From positions 62,001 through 126,000 of IMG/VR virus record IMGVR_UViG_3300029914_000002: a stretch of DNA of 64,000 bases; one strand, written 5' to 3'. This document shows, piece by piece, positions 24,784 to 33,335 of the stretch (within the stretch, counting starts at the first letter, position 1; every line of letters begins with the position of its first letter). The notes under the pieces are model-generated. The model was not told the origin of the DNA and ran no database searches. It saw only the letters and a program-made list of their open reading frames with translations. This DNA comes from a virus. The position numbers were made by a program, and so were the translations under genes.

Positions 24784-25051
24784 AAAAATAGGAAGTAAAA
24801 AAATATATTGTAGTAAATCTATAACTATAAATTTTCATATAAAATATTTTTTCAAATTCAAATGTTATACAAATGGTGCTAAAAAAGGAAATATAAAAGA
24901 TATATGTTTTGATTTAAATATTCATTTATTTGGAATATTATTATCGTATACTAATTGGGATTATAATTCTGAATATAAAATTGATAATATTAAAACTATA
25001 CGCTTGAAAAAATTAAAAAAATTAAAAAAGATAAATGATAGAAATAAATAA
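24764..25051 (+). CDS. Small protein with basic tail
   Basis: A 95-residue protein with aromatic N-terminal half and the tail IRLKKLKKLKKINDRNK. Its last 17 nt overlap the methyltransferase start in another frame, the same overlap length as at 163/401 and 401/417. Confidence 0.56.
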   Translation: MTIWFYKKIGSKKIYCSKSITINFHIKYFFKFKCYTNGAKKGNIKDICFDLNIHLFGILLSYTNWDYNSEYKIDNIKTIRLKKLKKLKKINDRNK

Positions 25052-25802
25052 AATATATAATGAGGATAATTTGATCACTATGAACAGAATGTCTAATCAA
25101 TTTTTAAATGGAATTATATGCAGTCCGCCTTATAATTTAGGCAAAAATCCTAATCATAGACGAAAAGATCAAGATGATTTCAATTTATATGAAAATAATA
25201 TTGATAATCTTACTATTAAAGAATATTTAAAAATAAGATTAAATGAATTTAAAGAATTTGATAGAATACTTAAATATGATGGAGTAATTTGTTATAATAT
25301 GTCATATTCAGGAGATAACCCTATTTTACCAACTCTTCTTTTAAATAAGATTAATGAAGAAACTAATCTAACACTTACAGATATTGTAATATGGAAAAAG
25401 AACTCAGCCAGTCCATTTCAAACAAGTCCAAACAAAGTAACAAGACTATGTGAATTGGTTTATATAATTGTACATAAAGATTATTTAAATACATTTAAAG
25501 CTAATAAAGAAGTAAGTTCGATAAATGAAAGAACTGGCCAGAAATTTTATAAAAATTATACTAATCTTATTGAAGCAAAAAATAATGACGGATTTAAATC
25601 TGAACTTAAAGCATCATACTCAAGTGAATTTGTAGAAAAATTAATAAATATATATTTTCCTGAAAATTCTTTAATTTATGATCCTTTTATGGGCATCGGA
25701 ACAACAGCAAAAGGATGTATTAATAAAAAATGTGATTTTATTGGTAGTGAAAGAGTTGAAAAATTTTATAATGATTCTAAAATAAATGTAAAATATGATT
25801 AA
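25035..25802 (+). CDS. Beta-class DNA methyltransferase (N4-cytosine or N6-adenine)
   Basis: A 255-residue protein with the catalytic motif first (CSPPYNLG, SPPY at about 30-33) and the SAM-binding motif near the C-terminus (IYDPFMGIGTTAKGC near 214-228). This order is that of the PF01555-type beta class; SPPY is common in N4-cytosine enzymes but also occurs in N6-adenine ones. No cognate nuclease is adjacent. It probably protects phage DNA from restriction. Confidence 0.9.
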   Translation: MIEINKIYNEDNLITMNRMSNQFLNGIICSPPYNLGKNPNHRRKDQDDFNLYENNIDNLTIKEYLKIRLNEFKEFDRILKYDGVICYNMSYSGDNPILPTLLLNKINEETNLTLTDIVIWKKNSASPFQTSPNKVTRLCELVYIIVHKDYLNTFKANKEVSSINERTGQKFYKNYTNLIEAKNNDGFKSELKASYSSEFVEKLINIYFPENSLIYDPFMGIGTTAKGCINKKCDFIGSERVEKFYNDSKINVKYD

Positions 25803-26163
25803 AGAACTAGCATTACAATATAATTATATTGCAATTATATGTAAAAAATATAATAATTTTTTAGATTTTATTGACATGGCAACAAAAGAAATAGATTTTT
25901 CTAAAACCTTATCTGAACATGATAGATTTTTTGAAAATAGAGAATATATTTTAAAAAATTTCCAAAAAGGATTAAATAAAAAAGAAACAATTGCGTTAAT
26001 TGATGTTGAAAGATATGATAATTATACTGAATTTAGATTTTATTGTAGAAATTATAGTGATTATAATGATTATCCTGATTGGAATATGTATAAATTTATA
26101 GATTATAATATCTTAAAACGGAAAGAAAAATTGGAAAAATTAAAACAAATTTGTAATAATTGA
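25795..26163 (+). CDS. Small hypothetical protein with basic tail
   Basis: A 122-residue protein with RFYCRNYSDYNDYPDWN and the tail LKRKEKLEKLKQICNN. Overlaps the methyltransferase by 8 nt. Function unknown. Confidence 0.56.
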   Translation: MIKELALQYNYIAIICKKYNNFLDFIDMATKEIDFSKTLSEHDRFFENREYILKNFQKGLNKKETIALIDVERYDNYTEFRFYCRNYSDYNDYPDWNMYKFIDYNILKRKEKLEKLKQICNN

Positions 26164-26188
26164 ATATAAATAAAAAAGAAAATATAAA

Positions 26189-26512
26189 ATGAATTTTAGA
26201 TTAAAATATAAAAAAATGACTATTGTAGATATTGAAGTATATAAAAATGATAACTATATTGAAATAGATTCTGTAGTTTGTATTGAACCGTATTCTAATT
26301 TGCTAATTGAAGTATATTTAGATGATTCAAATAGGGTTACAGAATTTATTGAAACTTTTGATAATTTACAAGAATTAAGAGGCTGGTTATGGGAAGTATA
26401 TTTTATGGATAATAAAAATACGATTGATAAATATGATGATGTAGTTGATGATATTAATAAAAGATTAACAGATATAGCAGGCGAATATAATTTATTTTTT
26501 ATGAAAGATTAA
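26189..26512 (+). CDS. Hypothetical protein
   Basis: A 107-residue acidic protein (LLIEVYLDDSNRVTEFIE, LQELRGWLWEVYF). It lacks the basic tail of its neighbours. Not recognised. Confidence 0.55.
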   Translation: MNFRLKYKKMTIVDIEVYKNDNYIEIDSVVCIEPYSNLLIEVYLDDSNRVTEFIETFDNLQELRGWLWEVYFMDNKNTIDKYDDVVDDINKRLTDIAGEYNLFFMKD

Positions 26513-26538
26513 TATATTCAAAAAAATAAAATTCAATA

Positions 26539-26739
26539 ATGTATAATTTTTTTACTTTACCTGGAATTATCATATATTGCGATTTATATATGGAAGATAA
26601 TAAAATAATGATTTCTAATGATTCTTCTTATATTATAGTCAATCCTAAAACAGCATTATCAATAAAAAATACATTTCTGAAAAAAGAAAGAAAAAATAAA
26701 TTATTAAATATTAGAAGTTTAGATAATAATATATCATGA
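26539..26739 (+). CDS. Small protein with basic tail
   Basis: A 66-residue protein ending KERKNKLLNIRSLDNNIS. Function unknown. Confidence 0.52.
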   Translation: MYNFFTLPGIIIYCDLYMEDNKIMISNDSSYIIVNPKTALSIKNTFLKKERKNKLLNIRSLDNNIS

Positions 26740-26800
26740 AAAACTAATGACAGCACATCATGAAAAACTAATAACAGCACATCATAAAAAACTAATGAAT
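26733..26800 (+). repeat. Short tandem repeat, period 24 nt
   Basis: CATGAAAAACTAATGACAGCA is present in nearly three imperfect copies of 24 nt, in frame with the following gene, giving repeated TAHHEKL/TAHHKKL. A replication-slippage site. Confidence 0.75.
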
Positions 26801-27010
26801 ATGCATAGAATGTTTGGAGAAATAAAAGAAAATAATGTCTATTATTGCAAAGAATGCAATAAAATTTATAATAGTTGTTATGAATTAGAAGGTGATTATA
26901 TGTGCTCAAATTGCTGGTCTGAAGTTAAAGTTATTGAAGAAAAAAATATAACAGCTTTCATACGAAATAAAAGATTAAAAAGATTAAAAGAAATATCTAA
27001 TAATGAGTAA
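26747..27010 (+). CDS. Small zinc-ribbon protein with basic tail
   Basis: An 87-residue protein. Repeated TAHHEKL units are followed by a zinc ribbon (YCKECNKIY and MCSNCWSE) and the tail IRNKRLKRLKEISNNE. The exact start is uncertain because the repeats carry several ATGs. Overlaps the Dam gene by 8 nt. Confidence 0.6.
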   Translation: MTAHHEKLITAHHKKLMNMHRMFGEIKENNVYYCKECNKIYNSCYELEGDYMCSNCWSEVKVIEEKNITAFIRNKRLKRLKEISNNE

Positions 27011-27824
27011 TTATATAAACACAGCACTAAATTTCACTGGATCTAAATATAAAATTTTAGATCCAATATTAATAGAGATGGATTATGAAAAAGATTATTT
27101 TATAGATTTGTTTGCAGGTAGCGGAGTTGTAGGATTTAATGTTGTTGATAAATATAAAAAAGTATTACTTAATGACATTATAAAAGATTTAATCGATATA
27201 CATAAAGAAACAATTTATAATTCTGAAATGTTCATAAATAAAGTTAAAAATTTATGTGTAGAAAAAGATGATCAAGACGGATTTAATAAATTAAGAAAAG
27301 AATACAATGAAAATAATACACCAGAAGGTTTATATGCTTTGATGTTATGCTCAACTAATAATATGATGAGATTTAATAAAAAATTTGAATATAATCAGAC
27401 TTTTGGTCGTAGAAATTTTTCAAATAGTACACAAAAAAAATTAGATTTATTTATTGATTATATTCAACCATATAAAGATAAAATATTATTTTCATCAAAA
27501 CATTTTTCTGATGTTAAAATATTAAAACCTTGTATGGTATATTTAGATCCACCATATTTAGAAACTGAAGCTGGATATAATAATTATTTTTCTAATAGTG
27601 ATGGTAATAAATTATATGATTATTGTAAAGAGTTAGATAAAAAAGGATGTTCTTTTATGATGTCTGGAGTTGTAGGCGAGCATAAAAATGGCAAAAGATC
27701 TAAACTTATAGATGATCTAATATCTGATGGCTATAGATATAAAATTTTAGATTTCGACTATGAAAAAGTTGCTAGAAATAAAAATACAAAAAATTCAAAA
27801 GAAATAATAATAATGAATTATTAA
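27003..27824 (+). CDS. dam-like: Dam-like N6-adenine DNA methyltransferase (D12 class)
   Basis: A 273-residue alpha-class enzyme. It has the N-terminal NFTGSKYK, SAM motif FIDLFAGSGVVGFN (about 33-46), the mid-region target segment, and the catalytic motif YLDPPYLET (DPPY about 182-185). Length and order match T4 Dam and other phage Dam proteins, which methylate short adenine sites. It is the third methyltransferase in the window and ends at a strong terminator. Confidence 0.93.
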   Translation: MSNYINTALNFTGSKYKILDPILIEMDYEKDYFIDLFAGSGVVGFNVVDKYKKVLLNDIIKDLIDIHKETIYNSEMFINKVKNLCVEKDDQDGFNKLRKEYNENNTPEGLYALMLCSTNNMMRFNKKFEYNQTFGRRNFSNSTQKKLDLFIDYIQPYKDKILFSSKHFSDVKILKPCMVYLDPPYLETEAGYNNYFSNSDGNKLYDYCKELDKKGCSFMMSGVVGEHKNGKRSKLIDDLISDGYRYKILDFDYEKVARNKNTKNSKEIIIMNY

Positions 27825-27860
27825 AAAACTCAGTAAAAATTAAATTTTACTGAGTTTTTT
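27823..27860. terminator. Hairpin terminator
   Basis: ACTCAGTAAAAATT/AATTTTACTGAGT-type stem with A- and T-runs after the Dam gene; also the end of the minus-strand remnant at 27840. Confidence 0.8.
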
Positions 27861-27965
27861 AAGTTTTTCTTCTCTTAACATTATAATTGATTTATCATAA
27901 TATTTTTGATATTTATCACGATGTTCAAAATTATTAGTTATCCAAATATAACTATTTATAAATTA
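27840..27965 (-). pseudogene. Remnant of a basic-tail gene
   Basis: On the minus strand a frame without a usable start reads SYIWITNNFEHRDKYQKYY and ends MLREEKLKKLSKI before TAA. The end is the RKxKLxKL tail. A stop lies just upstream, so only a 3' fragment is left. Confidence 0.5.
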
Positions 27966-28005
27966 CCTACCAAATAAATATAGATATTATTATTTGAAAT
28001 TAATA

Positions 28006-28019
28006 TTTTTTATATATAA
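28006..28019 (+). promoter_or_regulatory. TTTTTTATATATAA element
   Basis: Located 20 nt upstream of the GTG start at 28040. Same class as 6558. Confidence 0.4.
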
Positions 28020-28039
28020 GAAAAATAATATTTTATATC

Positions 28040-29344
28040 GTGCCAACAATAAAAATAGCAGCAAATAGAGTAACAATAAATACATCTGGAGTATCATCAT
28101 CAAATGTATCATCATCATTGAATGGTAATATGAATTTAATAAAATCCCAAGTGACTCAAAAAACTAATGATTATATTAATGTTAAAAATGCTGTTAATAT
28201 ATTAGAAATTTATTCTAATTGGAATGGTTATATAAAACTTTATACCGAAGTTCAAAGTAATTTTATAGTTGGTGACACTGCATATATTACTTATACTTCA
28301 ACAAATACAGAGCCAAATATATTTAATCTTGAAAATCCTTCTATACCTGATGAGGGAAGTAATAGATTTTATTTAGGATATAAAATATTATACGTTAATC
28401 AATTTAAAAATGAAATAGTAATAAATAGACATTATAATGATATACCGATTGGTTATTCATTAGCAAATCAACAAATCAGTAAAATATCATGTAGAGGTGG
28501 ATATTTATATAACTCTGTATCTGATGGAGTTGTATTTTATAACTGTAGTATTCTTAATGCTGGATTTGCTACAATTAGTGGTATTATTAGTATAGGAAAT
28601 ATACCGATATCAGGAGCATTAATTACAGTATCAGGAACAAAAATAATACATACAACAGATTCAAATGGATATTATATCATAAATGCGGCATCAGGAGATA
28701 ATTTAATAAAATGTTATTCTCCTGGATTTATAATAAATACTATTAATGTGCATATCAATTTAGATGAGAAAGTAACTCAAAATATTTCAATGATTGAAGG
28801 TAATAATAGTATAACTATATCATCTATTAATATACAACCTAATTTTGGTACAAATATTATTTCTACATGTTCAACTAATATTATTAACTTTACATCAACA
28901 AATTTAGGATATTCACAAAATATTAATTATAAATGGTTTATAACAAGAACTGGAATTAATATACCAGTTGGATCTAATAATAGTAATTTTTCATATAATA
29001 ATTTTAATAACAATGATATGATTTATTGTACAATTATAGATAATGATTTTATTGATGTTTTAACTGGATATACCAGTAATGTTATTTATATTAATATATT
29101 ACAACCAATATTTGAAATTACCGCAGATAAATATACTATAAATAGTAGTGATAGTGTTACATTTTACGCAAATATTCAATGTTATTCAAATCCAACATTT
29201 CAATGGTATATACATAATACACCTGTCGGTACAAATAGTAATATATTTATTTCTGTTCCAGGTGAAATAGCTAATAATGATATAATAAGTTGTTATATGG
29301 GATCTATTTCTAGTACTAATAATATAAGAATGATTGTTATATAA
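28040..29344 (+). CDS. Tail/adhesin-like protein with Ig-like domains
   Basis: A 434-residue protein with a GTG start. After an N-terminal beta-rich part, residues about 178-250 resemble a carboxypeptidase-regulatory or transthyretin-like fold (ISGIISIGNIPISGALITVSG...TTDSNGYYII). Two PKD/Ig-like units follow (ISTCSTNIINFT..NYKWFITRTG and INSSDSVTFYA..FQWYIHN). Such domains are usual in phage tail and baseplate proteins that touch the cell surface. No Thr-rich linker. Exact role is inferred. Confidence 0.65.
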   Translation: MPTIKIAANRVTINTSGVSSSNVSSSLNGNMNLIKSQVTQKTNDYINVKNAVNILEIYSNWNGYIKLYTEVQSNFIVGDTAYITYTSTNTEPNIFNLENPSIPDEGSNRFYLGYKILYVNQFKNEIVINRHYNDIPIGYSLANQQISKISCRGGYLYNSVSDGVVFYNCSILNAGFATISGIISIGNIPISGALITVSGTKIIHTTDSNGYYIINAASGDNLIKCYSPGFIINTINVHINLDEKVTQNISMIEGNNSITISSINIQPNFGTNIISTCSTNIINFTSTNLGYSQNINYKWFITRTGINIPVGSNNSNFSYNNFNNNDMIYCTIIDNDFIDVLTGYTSNVIYINILQPIFEITADKYTINSSDSVTFYANIQCYSNPTFQWYIHNTPVGTNSNIFISVPGEIANNDIISCYMGSISSTNNIRMIVI

Positions 29345-29347
29345 TTC

Positions 29348-29380
29348 AAAAAAAATCTTTACAATTTGTAAAGATTTTTT
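29348..29380. terminator. Bidirectional hairpin terminator
   Basis: AAATCTTTACAA/TTGTAAAGATTT between the convergent genes ending at 29344 and 29359. Confidence 0.8.
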
Positions 29381-29667
29381 ATATTTTCTAACTTATATTT
29401 TCTCATATATTTTAATCCTTCTGATTTATTTTTAACTAAATTATATAATTTAGTTGATGATAATGATTCAGGTATTTTAATTATTCTTTCATATTTCGCA
29501 ATACCAACTTTATTTATAAATCCAACATGTTTCATTAGTAATATATAATTTTCTCCAGTAGTATAAAAACCATTTTTATATAAATCTTTTCTTGTGAATT
29601 TTTCATGTGAATTTACAAAATCTTTAATATCTCTCCATATAGTACTACACAAATCATTAGTTACCAT
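29359..29667 (-). CDS. Small protein, possible winged helix, basic tail
   Basis: A 102-residue protein (FTRKDLYKNGFYTTGENYILLMKHVGFI), compatible with a winged-helix unit. It ends YMRKYKLENIKNLYKL, close to the basic tail motif. Overlaps the upstream gene by 7 nt. Confidence 0.55.
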   Translation of the reverse strand: MVTNDLCSTIWRDIKDFVNSHEKFTRKDLYKNGFYTTGENYILLMKHVGFINKVGIAKYERIIKIPESLSSTKLYNLVKNKSEGLKYMRKYKLENIKNLYKL

Positions 29668-30467
29668 TGAAATATACTATATTGTATACCAAATCCTATA
29701 CTCCATCCAAATTGTGGATTACCTAAATTAGGTAAAGTATTCAATCCAAATCCTACATAAGGACCAAATCCCCATTTTTTTGCTTTAATTGGAGCTTGAA
29801 TTTGTTTATCAATAAAATATCCTCCAGTTAAATCAGTTATTTTAATATTTGGAGATTTAGATATTGCAAATACTTGATATTTATTTTTCAAATCTTTAAA
29901 TCCATAAGTTACACTAATACTAGTTAAATTAGTATCAAGAACAGTAACATCAGGTTTTAATGTCCATTTCTTGGTATCTTCATTTGGAATAGCATAAAAT
30001 TTGCTCATACCAACAATTTTTTGCTGAAATCCACTATCAACATAATTAGTTGAAAACTTCAATCCATAATGATTTGTTGTACTATCTAAAACAGCTAAAT
30101 TGTTAGATCCTTGTATACCACCAAGATTACCTTCAACATTAGTTTGTATTGCAGATAAAACATCTCCTTTAACATTTTTTAATTCATTTGATAATGATTT
30201 ATTATATTGTTCTAAATCAGATAATTTATTTAAAACTAAATTATCTTTAGTAAATTCATAAGCATTTAATTTAGTATTAAATACTTTTGTAATACTATCA
30301 GTCATTGCTTTAACATTTTGAGTATATAATTTTTGTTGAAATTCTGCGTTTGCTTTTTCATTTTTAAGATTTGAGCAAGTCTTAAAAAGAAATATTGATA
30401 ACAAAATGATAACAACAAAAAATAACAAAGGGTAATATTTTTTTATAAAAGTTAAAAAATTTTCCAT
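29661..30467 (-). CDS. Membrane-anchored coiled-coil protein
   Basis: A 268-residue protein. Residues about 11-30 form one transmembrane segment (YYPLLFFVVIILLSIFLF), followed by a coiled coil (about 35-110). The C-terminus is glycine- and aromatic-rich (KKWGFGPYVGFGLN, GWSIGFGIQYSIFQW), which looks like a short outer-membrane-type beta segment. The layout is seen in Bacteroidota phage and prophage proteins near lysis or tail genes; a spanin-like role is possible but unproven. Confidence 0.6.
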   Translation of the reverse strand: MENFLTFIKKYYPLLFFVVIILLSIFLFKTCSNLKNEKANAEFQQKLYTQNVKAMTDSITKVFNTKLNAYEFTKDNLVLNKLSDLEQYNKSLSNELKNVKGDVLSAIQTNVEGNLGGIQGSNNLAVLDSTTNHYGLKFSTNYVDSGFQQKIVGMSKFYAIPNEDTKKWTLKPDVTVLDTNLTSISVTYGFKDLKNKYQVFAISKSPNIKITDLTGGYFIDKQIQAPIKAKKWGFGPYVGFGLNTLPNLGNPQFGWSIGFGIQYSIFQW

Positions 30468-30512
30468 ATTTATTTTTTATTTTTTTATTATTAAAAAACA
30501 GATAAGTTTAAT

Positions 30513-30875
30513 TTAAATGAGTTTTTCAATAAAAGTTTTTTTATTTATATTTATTTGATTGATATCATAGCCATTTAATGTACCATAATTAAATGTTCCT
30601 CCTCCAAAAAATCCTTCAAATGTTCCACCATAAAAATTACCGCCAGTCCAAGATTCAGGATAATTAGATACATCTAATGATATTGAAAAATCTCCGATAT
30701 CACTAAATATTACAGTACATCCACTATTAGTACTTATTAAAGTCGTTGTACTACCTGATACTAAATACCATTGATAAGTTGAATATGCAGTATATCCACT
30801 AACTATAAAAAATGTTACTGGTTGACCAATATCAATATTACCTGATGGTAATCTATCTATTATTATTTCTGACAT
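30513..30875 (-). CDS. Small tail/adhesin-like protein
   Basis: A 120-residue protein. An Ig-like strand region (TFFIVSGYTAYSTYQWYLVSG) is followed by glycine-aromatic repeats (TGGNFYGGTFEGFFGGGTF). The repeats match the NGGTF units of the next gene. Probably part of the same tail-fibre or adhesin set. Confidence 0.6.
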   Translation of the reverse strand: MSEIIIDRLPSGNIDIGQPVTFFIVSGYTAYSTYQWYLVSGSTTTLISTNSGCTVIFSDIGDFSISLDVSNYPESWTGGNFYGGTFEGFFGGGTFNYGTLNGYDINQININKKTFIEKLI

Positions 30876-30913
30876 TTATTTTTATTTTTATTTTTATTTT
30901 TATTATATCAACA

Positions 30914-32779
30914 TTAAACTATTCCACAATATCCATCGACTACAATTGTTATATAATTACCTGTTGGATATGTATAAGAGCAAAGTGTTAATGTACCTAG
31001 TTTCTCTAAAAATTGACTTTGAGTTTGATGTGTATAATTTGTCCAATATACATAAGTATTATTTGGACTATTATTGGTGACAATATATTGTATCATTTGA
31101 ATTACTGTGGTTGTAGTTGTTGTAGTTGGAGGAATATATGAAGAATTATCATAAAAGTATGAATTCGAATATACAGGAATCATACTACCTATACCTGTTG
31201 CTAATAATATAAATGTTAATCCTGTACTAGGAACTCCAACCAAACTAAATTGTCTTGGAGAGATAGTATTTCCAGCTAATTGCTTATCAGATGTTGAACC
31301 TGTAGAATATTCATAAATTATGATATTATTTGCTCCAGATGGACATCCATTAAAATAAATATTAAGATTATTTTCTAATGAATTATAATAAATTCCAGTT
31401 ATATTAAATCCTTCTGATGTAGTAGTTGTAGTTGTTGTAATTGGAATATAAGTTGTAGTAGTTGTAGTATAAGTTGTAGTAGTTGTGGTTGTTCCAGTTA
31501 TAGGATATATTACAGATATAGATAATGAATTAGATATACCAGAATTTATTAAAGTTGATATAAATGTTCCATCATTCCAATAACCGTCATTCCAAACGCA
31601 ATCAAGCATATTACCATCACTATATACACTATAATCAAAAATACAATTATTTGAATAACAATTAGTAAAATTACCATTTTTAATATTTGCATATGTAAAA
31701 TTACTATTTTTAAAAATTCCATTATGAATTTTTAATCCTAATGAATTATTCATACTTTCCATCGTTTCAATATTATTATCTTCCATAATTAATATATTAC
31801 CATCTTCACTTAGCATATTAAAACTTAAAGATTTTATATTAACATAAAATCCATTATATATATCTCCACCATAAAAATTTACATTATTATATTTACCATT
31901 ATAAAAACTACCTCCAATAATATTTAAATTTGATATATTTGCATTATATATATTTGCATTATATATAGTATAAGTATCTGAATCATTTTCAATATATCCG
32001 CCATTAATATCTACATTTCCATCAATATTACAATTAAAAATTGTACCATTATTAATGACTACATTTGTAGTATCACCAGAAATATTTGAATTCGTCATAG
32101 CGCCACCATTAAAATATCCTCCATTAAATGAACCATCAGTAAATGTACCATCATTAAAAACTCCATCTTCAAATGTACAATCAATAAAATCAGCATAACG
32201 AACTAAACCATCACTCCATATAATACCGTTAAATGTTCCTCCATTAGCTGTTCCACCAGACCAAAAAGTATTTTGAAATGTTCCTCCATTAAATGTACCA
32301 CCATACCATCCATATGGATTATCAAATACTCCACTATTCCAAATTCCACTAGTCCATGGTTGAGTCCATTTAATATCTGAATTTATATTATTCCAAAATC
32401 CATTATTAAAATAATTAGTATCATCTAAAATACAATCAATAAACTTACCATCATCTATAGTATAATTTAAAAATGTACAACCACTAAAATATCCATTTTT
32501 TATATAATTAGATTTATTAGTATTACCATTTATATTACAATTAATAAATCTACCAGTTTCAATATTACAATTTGTTAATGTACAACTTTCAACTATATTA
32601 TAATATGTAGTATCATCTGATATTATAGTAGATGTTTGAGATGTATTTGTATTAATATTACTTAAAAATTGTGAATTATATCCTTCACTTGTAATAATAG
32701 TTTTTATTCCTGCATATTTATCTATAAATGTCATTCCATAGATATTAGTATTTTTAAAACCCCCTTGAGTTACGTTCAT
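30914..32779 (-). CDS. Large repeat-rich tail fibre/adhesin-like protein
   Basis: A 621-residue protein. Most of it is a right-handed beta-helix-like run of repeats (NGGTFNGGTF, SGGTANGGTF, DGVFNDGTFTDGSF and NCNIDGN variants), resembling pentapeptide or GGTF-repeat adhesins. Threonine-only linkers near 430 and 560 separate C-terminal Ig-like modules. Poly-Thr linkers also end the protein at 34383. Such proteins bind surface sugars or receptors in phage tails. Role inferred. Confidence 0.72.
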   Translation of the reverse strand: MNVTQGGFKNTNIYGMTFIDKYAGIKTIITSEGYNSQFLSNINTNTSQTSTIISDDTTYYNIVESCTLTNCNIETGRFINCNINGNTNKSNYIKNGYFSGCTFLNYTIDDGKFIDCILDDTNYFNNGFWNNINSDIKWTQPWTSGIWNSGVFDNPYGWYGGTFNGGTFQNTFWSGGTANGGTFNGIIWSDGLVRYADFIDCTFEDGVFNDGTFTDGSFNGGYFNGGAMTNSNISGDTTNVVINNGTIFNCNIDGNVDINGGYIENDSDTYTIYNANIYNANISNLNIIGGSFYNGKYNNVNFYGGDIYNGFYVNIKSLSFNMLSEDGNILIMEDNNIETMESMNNSLGLKIHNGIFKNSNFTYANIKNGNFTNCYSNNCIFDYSVYSDGNMLDCVWNDGYWNDGTFISTLINSGISNSLSISVIYPITGTTTTTTTYTTTTTTYIPITTTTTTTSEGFNITGIYYNSLENNLNIYFNGCPSGANNIIIYEYSTGSTSDKQLAGNTISPRQFSLVGVPSTGLTFILLATGIGSMIPVYSNSYFYDNSSYIPPTTTTTTTVIQMIQYIVTNNSPNNTYVYWTNYTHQTQSQFLEKLGTLTLCSYTYPTGNYITIVVDGYCGIV

Positions 32780-32803
32780 TTAATTTATTAATTTTTTCAT
32801 TAT

Positions 32804-32817
32804 TATATATAAAAAAA
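32804..32817 (-). promoter_or_regulatory. TTTTTTTATATATA element
   Basis: Read on the minus strand, the T-run plus ATATATA lies about 25 nt upstream of the ATG at 32779. Same class as 6558. Confidence 0.4.
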
Positions 32818-32853
32818 TATAACTTATAAATAAAAATATTTATATATACTAAT

Positions 32854-33210
32854 ATGAGAATAAATGAAAGAAAAAAAGTTATAAAAGAAGCGTTAATAAA
32901 CTCATTTGTTGAAGAACATAACTCTTATAAAAATACTGTCAATATTATTAATAAAGAATTATCTGATAATGGTATTAAATATCAATATTCATATGACGAG
33001 TTTTGTATCGAATTTTTAAATCAAACATTAAAAGAAATTGAAAATGTAGATATATTTAATTTTGATGAATATGATTCTTTTTATTCAAACTTTTGGGTAT
33101 TTAATTTATACAATTTAAAAAATATGTTATCTAATAAACTAGATACACTTGGATATAAATATGAAGATATTTATAAAAAAGATGTTAATATGAATATTTT
33201 ATCAGAATAA
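32854..33210 (+). CDS. Hypothetical protein
   Basis: A 118-residue helical acidic protein starting MRINERKKVIKEALINSF. It lies upstream of the SSB leader. Not recognised. Confidence 0.56.
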   Translation: MRINERKKVIKEALINSFVEEHNSYKNTVNIINKELSDNGIKYQYSYDEFCIEFLNQTLKEIENVDIFNFDEYDSFYSNFWVFNLYNLKNMLSNKLDTLGYKYEDIYKKDVNMNILSE

Positions 33211-33236
33211 TTATATTTTTTGAAATTAAATAAAAC

Positions 33237-33248
33237 TTTTTATATATT
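33237..33248 (+). promoter_or_regulatory. TTTTTATATATT element before the SSB leader
   Basis: About 84 nt upstream of the SSB start and about 19 nt upstream of a micro-ORF. Same class as 6558. Confidence 0.35.
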
Positions 33249-33266
33249 CTCATATATAAATTATAA

Positions 33267-33335
33267 ATGTTGCAGGAATTAAAAAAATTGAAACATTTAA
33301 AGCTAAAAGGCTATAAAAAAAAATTAAAGGCATGA
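33267..33335 (+). CDS. 22-residue leader peptide upstream of SSB
   Basis: ATG to TGA encodes MLQELKKLKHLKLKGYKKKL plus KA. The stop overlaps the SSB start as ATGA. The peptide looks like a free-standing copy of the basic C-terminal tail (compare QELRKLKLKKL at 163). It may couple or regulate SSB translation. Confidence 0.5.
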   Translation: MLQELKKLKHLKLKGYKKKLKA

